Shown: positions 6,592-13,047 of the stretch, piece after piece | Numbering within the stretch: the first letter of the stretch is position 1 | Layout: each line of letters opens with the position of its first letter | Assembly (NCBI GenBank): GCA_030838245.1 | Contig: JAUTXB010000219.1 | Location: forward strand, 1 to 14,127 | Source: Acidimicrobiaceae bacterium | GTDB lineage: Bacteria > Actinomycetota > Acidimicrobiia > Acidimicrobiales > RAAP-2 | DNA length: 14,127 nt | Reading direction: 5' to 3' | Translations under genes and position numbers: made by a program | The notes under the pieces: generated by a model | The model's input: the letters and a program-made list of their open reading frames with translations, nothing else | The model's database searches: none | Told to the model about the DNA's origin: nothing

Positions 6592-8715
6592 TCAGGCCAC
6601 GTGGGCCCGAGCATTCCCGGATCGGGTCGGTGCCGAGGCAGCCACTGATGCCGTCAAGTGGGACGGCACCACGTCGTAGTGGTCGTGTTGCGTCCGGAAG
6701 CGCCCTCGCCCGCTGGTCAGCGATCGGAGGTCGACGGCGTAGCGGGACAGCTCGGCCAATGGGACCAATGCCACGACCACCTGATAGCCGCGATGGTCGA
6801 CATCCGAGCCCATCACACGGCCCCGCCGAGCATTGAGGTCGCCGAGGACGTCGCCTTGGAGGTCGGGTGGAACGGTGACCTCGACGCGGGAGATCGGCTC
6901 GAGAAGCACCGGCGCGGCGTTGGCCAGCGCGTCGCGGAATCCCAGAATGCCTGCCATCTTGAAGCTCATCTCTGAGGAGTCCACCGGGTGGTGTTTGCCG
7001 TCCAGGCAGGTGACGGCGACATCGACCACGGGGCAGCCGAGCGTGCCCCCCTGGGCCATGGCCTCCACGACGCCCTTCTCGACGGCGGGGATGTACTGAC
7101 GAGGAATGGCCCCGCCCACGACTTCGTTGGCGAACGAGAACCCCTCACCCCTCGGCAGCGGCGAAATGCGAAGCGAGACCACGCCGAACTGTCCGTGTCC
7201 TCCGGTCTGCTTCTTGTAGCGACCCTCTGCCTCCACCGCCCGGGTGATGGTCTGGCGGTACGGGACCAGGAGCTCGTCCCGCTCCACTCCCACGCCGAAC
7301 TTTCGGGCCAGCCGCTCCAGGGCCACGGCCACGTGGGTCTCACCGGCGCCCTCCAAGATGGTCTGGTGGGTCTCATCGTCCCGGCGGACCGAGAGGGCGG
7401 GATCCTCTTGAAGCAGACGGTGCAGGGACGACATCATCTTGTCCTCGTCGGCCTTGGTACGAGGCCGGATGGCGACGGAAAGCGCCGGCGGATCGGGTTC
7501 GGGGAACGGGGGCGAGAGGACCGAGACGGGCATGTGCCGGGGAGCGAGGGTGTCGCCGGTGGCCGCCTCGGACAGCTTGGGAACGGCGAAGAGGTCACCG
7601 GCCACCACTTCTGGGACCGGGACGGCCTCTTTGCCCCGCAGGGTCTCGATCGTGTGCAACCGCTCGTCCGAGTGCGAGCGAACGTTGGTGAGGACCAGGT
7701 CAGGACGAATCGTGCCCGACAGCACGCGACAGAGGGACAGACGGCCCACGTAGGGGTCGGTCATGGTCTTGAACACCCGGGCGAGTGGGGGTCCGTCGGG
7801 GTCACAGGCGACGTCGCTCTGCGTGTCGCCCGCCGCCACCAGCGCTGGGGGACGCACGCTGGGGGAGGGGCACAGCTCGGCCAGGACCGTGGCCAGCCGA
7901 TCGATCCCGACCCCGGTGACCGACGAGGCGCAGATGACCGGGAAGACGTTGGCCGAAGCTACCCCGCCGGCCAGGCTGGCCTCGAGCTCCTCGAAGGAAA
8001 GGGTGTCCCCGTCGAGATAGCGCTCCATCATGGCGTCGTCGCCGACGACGATGCCCTCCACCAGGGCCTCGTGAATGGCGTGTTCGGTAGCGACCAGCTC
8101 GGGGGGCAGTTGTCCCGGCTTCCCCGTCGTGTCCCCGTCGGCTGGGTAGACGACTGCGGTGTCGCTCAGCAGGTCGACCACCCCACGGAACTCCGACTGG
8201 CTGCCGATGGGCAGTTCGAGCGGTGCCACCCCGGCGCCGAAGGTGGAGCGGAGCTCGTCGAGCACCGCGTCGAAGTCAGCCCGCTCCCGATCGAGCTGGG
8301 TGATGAGGATGATGCGCGGCAGGTTGGCCCGCGAGGCCATGTCCCAGGCGATCTCGGTCTGGATCTGAATGCCCTCGACCGCGCTCACCACCACAACGGC
8401 CAGGTCGACCACGGCCAGAGCGGCGGCGACCTCGGCGGTGTAGTCGGCGTACCCGGGGGTGTCGACCAAGTTGAGCTTCACGGTGCCGACCACGCTGCCT
8501 TCGACCACACACGGAGCGAGGGAGAGTCCCATGGTCATGTGGTGGGCGATCTCTTCGGGCTCGTGGTCGCACACGGTGGTGCCATCTTCGACCCGGCCGG
8601 CCCGACGGATGGCGCCGGTATGGCTCAGGATGGCCTCGACCAGGGTCGTCTTGCCGACGCCGGTGTGACCGATGAGCGCCACATTCCGAATCTGCTCGGA
8701 ATCGAAACGGTCCAT
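6592..8715 (-). CDS. EF-G-like translational GTPase (EF-G2/FusA2 type)
   Basis: A 707-residue five-domain EF-G paralogue. P-loop GHTGVGKT is at 16-23. The switch I segment reads HHMTMGLSLAP instead of RGITI. G3 is DTPGYADY with Tyr89 where EF-G and EF-Tu have the catalytic His. G4 is TQLD (139-142) instead of NKxD. Domain II follows (RVFKTMTDPYVGRLSLCRVLSG), then domain III, then domain IV with a preserved tip (LDGKHHPVDSSEMSFKMAG), then domain V. The Tyr variant is shared with Thermus EF-G-2-like proteins; actinobacterial FusA2 proteins are accessory and do not replace EF-G. It may act on ribosomes in stress or resistance, but the exact role is unknown. The start at 8715 is decided by a perfect AGGAGGTG at 8722-8729, 6 nt upstream; the longer frame to 8751 would bury that site. 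It lies 160 bp downstream of the MMPL gene. Confidence 0.88.
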   Translation of the reverse strand: MDRFDSEQIRNVALIGHTGVGKTTLVEAILSHTGAIRRAGRVEDGTTVCDHEPEEIAHHMTMGLSLAPCVVEGSVVGTVKLNLVDTPGYADYTAEVAAALAVVDLAVVVVSAVEGIQIQTEIAWDMASRANLPRIILITQLDRERADFDAVLDELRSTFGAGVAPLELPIGSQSEFRGVVDLLSDTAVVYPADGDTTGKPGQLPPELVATEHAIHEALVEGIVVGDDAMMERYLDGDTLSFEELEASLAGGVASANVFPVICASSVTGVGIDRLATVLAELCPSPSVRPPALVAAGDTQSDVACDPDGPPLARVFKTMTDPYVGRLSLCRVLSGTIRPDLVLTNVRSHSDERLHTIETLRGKEAVPVPEVVAGDLFAVPKLSEAATGDTLAPRHMPVSVLSPPFPEPDPPALSVAIRPRTKADEDKMMSSLHRLLQEDPALSVRRDDETHQTILEGAGETHVAVALERLARKFGVGVERDELLVPYRQTITRAVEAEGRYKKQTGGHGQFGVVSLRISPLPRGEGFSFANEVVGGAIPRQYIPAVEKGVVEAMAQGGTLGCPVVDVAVTCLDGKHHPVDSSEMSFKMAGILGFRDALANAAPVLLEPISRVEVTVPPDLQGDVLGDLNARRGRVMGSDVDHRGYQVVVALVPLAELSRYAVDLRSLTSGRGRFRTQHDHYDVVPSHLTASVAASAPTRSGNARAHVA

Positions 8716-8721
8716 AGTGGG

Positions 8722-8729
8722 CACCTCCT
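8722..8729 (-). promoter_or_regulatory. Strong ribosome binding site fixing the EF-G-like start
   Basis: AGGAGGTG on the minus strand, 6 nt before ATG 8715. It is the strongest Shine-Dalgarno in the window and excludes the upstream in-frame start at 8751. Confidence 0.85.
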
Positions 8730-8760
8730 GGTCGACTACCCCATCGGTCAAGCCCTCGCG

Positions 8761-8766
8761 AGCCTA
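8761..8766 (-). promoter_or_regulatory. Possible -10 box for the EF-G-like gene
   Basis: TAGGCT on the minus strand fits TAnnnT and lies 45 nt before the start codon, in the 160-bp gap after the MMPL gene. No clear -35 accompanies it. Together with the hairpin at 8831-8856 it suggests that the EF-G-like gene has its own promoter. Confidence 0.25.
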
Positions 8767-8830
8767 TCGTCGGCCGTGTTCGAAATGTGGGCCGGTCGGA
8801 GGGACCTCCGGAGCGGGTCTCAGGGGCCGG

Positions 8831-8856
8831 GATCGCTCCCCGTGAGGGGGTCGATC
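8831..8856 (-). terminator. Hairpin terminator after the MMPL gene
   Basis: An 11-bp stem with one mismatch and one G-U pair closes a 4-nt loop (plus strand GATCGCTCCCC / GTGA / GGGGGTCGATC). It begins 19 nt beyond the MMPL stop codon. No T-run follows, which is common for actinobacterial terminators. The position and stem quality support transcription termination or strong attenuation between the MMPL and EF-G-like genes. Confidence 0.6.
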
Positions 8857-8875
8857 CTGGCGTCGGCGATGCTGC

Positions 8876-11119
8876 TCAGTCGTCTGGATGGTTCTCCGGC
8901 GCACCGACGGGGTCGGTCGTAGGTGTTCGCTCCTCGGAGGCACCGTCCACGGTGGTCATCGTCTGTCCCACCCGCTCCAGGCGCGAGCGGTCGTGGAGGC
9001 GGAGATGGCCGGTGTGCTCGGCAGTCCGATGGTCGAGTGGACCGGGCCACCAAAAGTGCCAGCGCCGCATGCCGGCCATGGCCGGGATCAGGCGGGGCGC
9101 CATCACGAACGCGGCCACGATGATGCCGATGGCCACGCCCGATCCCAGCTCGGTCAAGGTGGTGATACCGGTGAGCAAGAGCGAGGCGAACGTCCCGGCC
9201 AAGATGATGCCGGCCGCCGCCACCGTGGGTGCTCCATGGGCGATGGCCAGGCCGACGGCCTCGGCCGGTTCCTTGCCCGCTCGGAGCTCTTCTCGGACGC
9301 GGGCCGTCATCAAGATGTTGTAGACGGTGCCGCTGGCCACCACGAAGAGGTACAAGACGATCGGTATCGAGAAGTCGAGACCCACCAGTCCCCCCGCTTT
9401 TTGGAAGATGAGGACGAGGATCCCGAGCGTGGCCAGGAATCCCAGCCCCACTCCGAGCAAAAGATAGAGCGGGCCGATGATGGCCCGGAGGAGCAGACCC
9501 AAGATGACGGCGATGATCAGGGCAGCCACTGGGAAGATCACCGAGAGGTCGTGGTCGATGGCGTTTCGGACGTCGACCGACTGGGACGTCGCCCCACCCA
9601 CCAGGACCGTGGCCCCGGGAATGGAGCCGTTGGCTGCCGACCTGATGGGCCCGCCCACGTCGGCCAGGGCCTGGCCCGAGTAGGGATTGACGTTGAGCGA
9701 GACGGTGATGAGGGCGGCCGTGCCGGCCGTGTTCATCTGGGCGGGAGCGACAGCGGCCACGCCTTGGGTGTGTTTCAGCTTGTCGCTCAAGGCGGTGACG
9801 GACTGGCTGGTGAGGGGGGTGGCGCTGTTGCTGGTGATGATGACGCTGGTCGGCCCCACGTACCCAGCCGGAAAGTCCCGCTGCATCTGGTTGTAGGCCA
9901 CCACGGACGGGGACGTGGTCGGGAGCTCGCCGACCTCGTCGTAGTCGGCCCTGAAGCCGAAGGCGGCGATGGCCAGGACCAACAAGACGCCGCCGTAGCC
10001 GGCCACGATGCGTCCGGGGTGGCGTCCTACGTACTTCCCGATCCGGGCGGAATAGGACTCGGCCCCTGCCGGCTTGCTCCGGTGGGCGGGCCAGAACACG
10101 TGGCGGCCCAGGAGGGAGAGCACGGCAGGCACCAGGGTCAGGGCACTGAGCAGCATGAGCGCGACGGAGATGATCAGTCCAGGCGCCAAGGTGCGCAGCA
10201 GCCCGAGCGACGAGAGGAGCAGGGCGGCGAAGGCGGCGATCACGGTGAGCGCCGATGAGGAGATGACCTCACCGACCACCTCGGTGGCGTGCTGGAGCGC
10301 GGCCAACGGATCGTCGCCCTTGGTCAGGTTCTCGCGGTACCGGAAAACGAGGAAGACGAAGTAGTCGGTCCCGATGCCGAAGAGGACCACGATGAGCAGG
10401 GGCCCGAGCAGGGTGCCCACGTCGAAGTTCAGGGCGTGGGCCAGGGCGGCCACCAATGAGGTGGCCACCTGGTGGATGAGCCCGATGAGCACCACGGGAA
10501 GGATGGCGATCAGCACGCTCCGGAAGATGAGGCCCAACAGGATGACGATGAGCAACACGGTGGCGATGGCGATGATGTTCTCGGCCTTGGCGAAGGCGTT
10601 GGTGGTATCGAGGGCGATGGCCGAGCCACCGGTCAGACCGGCGGTGAGGCCGGTGCCGGCCAGCTGTTTGGGAATGGCCGCCCGGATCGCCTTGACGGCA
10701 TCGTTCACCGGCACCTCACCGGGCTGACCCTTGAGCGTGACGTTGACCAGCTGGGCCTTCCCGTTGGGCGAGAGCAGGGCGGAGGAGGTGAACGTCCCGG
10801 TGACCCCGCTGATCCCGGCATGGGTCAGGCCGGTGGCGAAGGTCGAGACGGCCTGCTGGTTGGCGGCGGTGAGCGGTGCGCCATCGGAGCGCTCGACGAC
10901 CAGGAGGTCGGTGTTGCCCGACTGCTTGGGGAAGTCCATGGTCAGGGCCTCCTGCGCCTTCACTGACTGGTAGTGCCCGGGCAAGAAGCTTGCCTGGTTG
11001 GCGTTGGTGACCGAGCTGATCGATGGGGAGAACACGACGATGGCCACCGAGGCCACCACCCACACGGCGATGACCCGCCATGGGTGCCCGGTGACCATGC
11101 GGGCTAGTGCTGCGAACAC
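8876..11119 (-). CDS. MMPL/RND-family membrane transporter
   Basis: A 747-residue two-repeat RND protein of the MMPL family, expected to export lipids or drugs using the proton gradient. Layout: TM1 (~11-30), a periplasmic porter domain, TM2-6 (LLIVILLGLIFRSVLIAILPVV onward), a second repeat starting at VGRHPGRIVAGYGGVLLVLAI with its own porter domain, TM8-12, and a ~65-residue polar C-terminal tail. The TM4 proton-relay pair is present as GTDYF (Asp252-Tyr253, like MmpL3 D256-Y257). The TM10 counterpart reads ASGTVYN: Val599-Tyr600 replaces Asp-Tyr, with codon GTC where GAC is expected. The preferred start is GTG 11119, because GGAGG at 11125-11129 is 5 nt upstream and the N-terminus becomes FAALARMVTGHPW, typical of the family. 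A TTG at 11131 would include the ribosome site. Substrate unknown; it is divergent from pgsA. Confidence 0.9.
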   Translation of the reverse strand: MFAALARMVTGHPWRVIAVWVVASVAIVVFSPSISSVTNANQASFLPGHYQSVKAQEALTMDFPKQSGNTDLLVVERSDGAPLTAANQQAVSTFATGLTHAGISGVTGTFTSSALLSPNGKAQLVNVTLKGQPGEVPVNDAVKAIRAAIPKQLAGTGLTAGLTGGSAIALDTTNAFAKAENIIAIATVLLIVILLGLIFRSVLIAILPVVLIGLIHQVATSLVAALAHALNFDVGTLLGPLLIVVLFGIGTDYFVFLVFRYRENLTKGDDPLAALQHATEVVGEVISSSALTVIAAFAALLLSSLGLLRTLAPGLIISVALMLLSALTLVPAVLSLLGRHVFWPAHRSKPAGAESYSARIGKYVGRHPGRIVAGYGGVLLVLAIAAFGFRADYDEVGELPTTSPSVVAYNQMQRDFPAGYVGPTSVIITSNSATPLTSQSVTALSDKLKHTQGVAAVAPAQMNTAGTAALITVSLNVNPYSGQALADVGGPIRSAANGSIPGATVLVGGATSQSVDVRNAIDHDLSVIFPVAALIIAVILGLLLRAIIGPLYLLLGVGLGFLATLGILVLIFQKAGGLVGLDFSIPIVLYLFVVASGTVYNILMTARVREELRAGKEPAEAVGLAIAHGAPTVAAAGIILAGTFASLLLTGITTLTELGSGVAIGIIVAAFVMAPRLIPAMAGMRRWHFWWPGPLDHRTAEHTGHLRLHDRSRLERVGQTMTTVDGASEERTPTTDPVGAPENHPDD

Positions 11120-11124
11120 GATGA

Positions 11125-11129
11125 CCTCC
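11125..11129 (-). promoter_or_regulatory. Ribosome binding site deciding the MMPL start
   Basis: GGAGG on the minus strand, 5 nt before GTG 11119. It supports that GTG over the TTG at 11131, whose second codon would overlap the site. Confidence 0.65.
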
Positions 11130-11170
11130 AATGGGCGCCGGGGACCCCTCCCGGACCCGCGTGGGTGCCG

Positions 11171-11176
11171 ATGTTA
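11171..11176 (-). promoter_or_regulatory. Possible -10 box for the MMPL gene
   Basis: TAACAT on the minus strand matches TAnnnT and is 51 nt before GTG 11119. No good -35 hexamer is seen 16-18 nt upstream. It lies in the 206-bp divergent region shared with pgsA. Confidence 0.25.
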
Positions 11177-11270
11177 GGCCGGATGGGTGGCGGCCACTGG
11201 GACCTCTTGGAGGGGCGAAGGAGCAAGAGTCCCTGCGTGCGACCATGAACGATCCGGCTCGGGCTTGTCC

Positions 11271-11298
11271 GCTTGCACGAGCAAGCAACTGGTAGTGT
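11271..11298 (+). promoter_or_regulatory. Palindrome and -10 box upstream of pgsA
   Basis: GCTTGC-ACGA-GCAAGC (11271-11286) is a perfect inverted repeat with 6-bp arms. Six nt after it lies TAGTGT (11293-11298), a plausible -10, giving a start near 11305 and a ~20-nt leader holding GGAGGAG (11314-11320) before ATG 11326. The palindrome covers the expected -35 area, as expected for a repressor operator. No regulator can be named from the sequence. Confidence 0.4.
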
Positions 11299-11325
11299 GG
11301 ATGGGAAACCTCTGGAGGAGCTGCC

Positions 11326-12105
11326 ATGTTCGACGGCCGCTGGCGCGACACCGTGGACCGGGCGACCGGTCCGGTCGGTCACAGGCTGCAGCAGATCGGG
11401 GTCACCGCCGACATCCTGACGGCAACTGGCCTGATTACCGCCACGGCGACCGCGGTCGCCGTGGCTACCGGTCATCTGCACCTGGCCATCCTTCTCCTCA
11501 TCCTGACCGGTCTCCACGATCTCTTGGACGGGCCGGTGGCCAAGGCCTCCGGAACGGCGTCGGTTCGGGGGGCCTTCTTCGACTCGGTCACCGACCGGGT
11601 GGCCGATGCTCTCCTGCTCGGCGGCGTGGCCTGGTACCTGATCACGACCCATCCGGGTCACCTCGTGCTACTTCCGTTCGGGGTGCTCGCCGTTACGTCG
11701 TTGGTTTCGTACCAGCGAGCCAAAGCGGAGTCACTCGGCATCTCGGCCAAGGGCGGGCTCATGGAGCGGGCCGAGCGCATGATCCTCTTGGGCATCGGCT
11801 TCATCTCTGCTTCATTCCTGGTTCCCGTACTCTGGGTGATGCTGGGGTTGACCGTGCTCACTGCCATCGGGCGCTTCGTCAAGGTCTGGCGTCTGGCCGA
11901 AGCGCCGGCTCCCGTGGTGGCGGCACGCCGGCCCCGCCGCGAGGGCGCCATGGCCCGCACCGCCCGCCGTCGCCCCGCCGGTTCGTCGTCGCGGTGGCGG
12001 GCCCGCCGGCAAGGCGAACTGTCCAGCCGGTCAGGCCGTACCTGGCGAGCCCGCCAGGCCCGTCAGGGTCTTCGTCACCGAGCCTCGGCTCGGCGCAACG
12101 GCTGA
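11326..12105 (+). CDS. pgsA: Phosphatidylinositol-phosphate synthase (CDP-alcohol PT)
   Basis: Membrane enzyme joining CDP-diacylglycerol and inositol phosphate to make PI-phosphate, the precursor of PI and PI-mannosides. The CDP-alcohol phosphotransferase motif is complete in spacing: Asp65-xx-Asp68-Gly69-xx-Ala72-Lys73-x8-Gly82-xxx-Asp86-xxx-Asp90, but the usual Arg of DGxxAR is Lys73. SYQRAKAESLG..AKGGLMERAER (128-151) matches the actinobacterial PIP-synthase signature (SYxKARAE..G....GG..ER.ER), which separates it from PG-phosphate synthases. Several membrane helices span ~28-190. Residues ~193-259 form a tail with 21 Arg, no Lys and only two acidic residues after residue 200, not part of the family core. 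GGAGGAG at 11314-11320 fixes ATG 11326. The PatA-like gene follows 39 bp downstream, the same order as in mycobacteria. Confidence 0.88.
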   Translation: MFDGRWRDTVDRATGPVGHRLQQIGVTADILTATGLITATATAVAVATGHLHLAILLLILTGLHDLLDGPVAKASGTASVRGAFFDSVTDRVADALLLGGVAWYLITTHPGHLVLLPFGVLAVTSLVSYQRAKAESLGISAKGGLMERAERMILLGIGFISASFLVPVLWVMLGLTVLTAIGRFVKVWRLAEAPAPVVAARRPRREGAMARTARRRPAGSSSRWRARRQGELSSRSGRTWRARQARQGLRHRASARRNG

Positions 12106-12144
12106 CTTCTTCTCGGTCCCTCGTCAGTACGTGATCGAAGGAGC

Positions 12145-13047
12145 ATGGTGGTCTCCCCCCGCGTGAAGTTTCGGACCTACAGCACTCTGGGACACGCCCT
12201 CGCCGCCGTTCCCGAGCCCGTCGCCTTGGGCATTGCCGGGCTGGTGGGGGACGTGCTCCACCAGGTACGTCACGAGCACCGGCGAACAGTCGAAGCGAAC
12301 CTTCGTCGGGTGGTCGGCCGGGATATCGACCAGGAGTCCCTCCGGCGCTGGAGCCGCCGGTCCTTCCGGGCCTATGCCCGGTACTGGGTCGAGGGTGCCC
12401 GGTTGCCCAGCACGTCGCGCCGCGAGGTGCTGCAACGGTTCGTGGTGGTTGACGGGTTCGAGCACCTGGTTGCCGGGATGGCGACGGGAAACGGCGTGGT
12501 CCTGGCGCTGCCCCACGTTGGGAGCTGGGAGTACGGCGGGACCTTCCTGGCCGCAGTGGGCTTTCCCATGACCTCGGTGGCCGAGCGTCTCGAGCCTCCC
12601 GAGCTGTTCGACTACTTCGTGAACCAGCGGGCGGCCATGGGTCTCACCATCGTGCCTTTGGACAGCGCATCGAGTGGTGTCGTGATGCGGACGCTCCGTG
12701 ACGGGGGTTTGGTCGGGCTCTTGTGCGACCGGGACCTTCTGGGCAACGGTATCGATGTGGAGTTTTTCGGGGAAAAGACCACCATGCCCGCGGGCCCAGC
12801 CACGCTGGCCATGCGGTCGGGAGCCACGTTGCTGACGACGGCCGTTTACAGCGGACCCGGTCGGGACCATCACGCCGTGATCGGACCCCCAATCGACCTG
12901 GCCCGAACGGGGGCATTCCGAAGCGACGTGTCCCGGATCACCCAGGAGATCGCCCATCAGTTCGAGTCGTTTATCCGCCGCGCCCCGGAGCAATGGCATG
13001 TCTTCCAGCCGTTGTGGTCCGCCGACCGGAACGAGGCCGGTCCATGA
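12145..13047 (+). CDS. patA: PatA-like phosphatidylinositol mannoside acyltransferase
   Basis: A 300-residue acyltransferase of the HtrB/LpxL-like superfamily, closest to mycobacterial PatA, which acylates the mannose of PIM on the inner face of the membrane. Shared blocks: LALPHVGSWEYGG (His124-x4-Glu129, the HX4D/E motif), TSVAERLEP, VEFFGEKTTMPAGPATLA, and WHVFQPLW at the end. The catalytic Glu of PatA (E200 in M. smegmatis, in AERDL) corresponds to Asp195 in CDRDL. There is no signal peptide. ATG 12145 is only 1 nt from AAGGAG (12138-12143); the next codon, GTG 12148, has better spacing, so the true start may be one codon later. It follows pgsA and its stop overlaps the PAS gene as ATGA. 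The fold and subfamily are clear; the exact acceptor is inferred from synteny. Confidence 0.87.
   Translation: MVVSPRVKFRTYSTLGHALAAVPEPVALGIAGLVGDVLHQVRHEHRRTVEANLRRVVGRDIDQESLRRWSRRSFRAYARYWVEGARLPSTSRREVLQRFVVVDGFEHLVAGMATGNGVVLALPHVGSWEYGGTFLAAVGFPMTSVAERLEPPELFDYFVNQRAAMGLTIVPLDSASSGVVMRTLRDGGLVGLLCDRDLLGNGIDVEFFGEKTTMPAGPATLAMRSGATLLTTAVYSGPGRDHHAVIGPPIDLARTGAFRSDVSRITQEIAHQFESFIRRAPEQWHVFQPLWSADRNEAGP

Noticed and set aside
11187..12134. Plus-strand open frame covering pgsA in another frame
   Set aside because: It is Arg/Pro/Gly-rich with no domain and is out of frame with the complete CDP-alcohol phosphotransferase motif.
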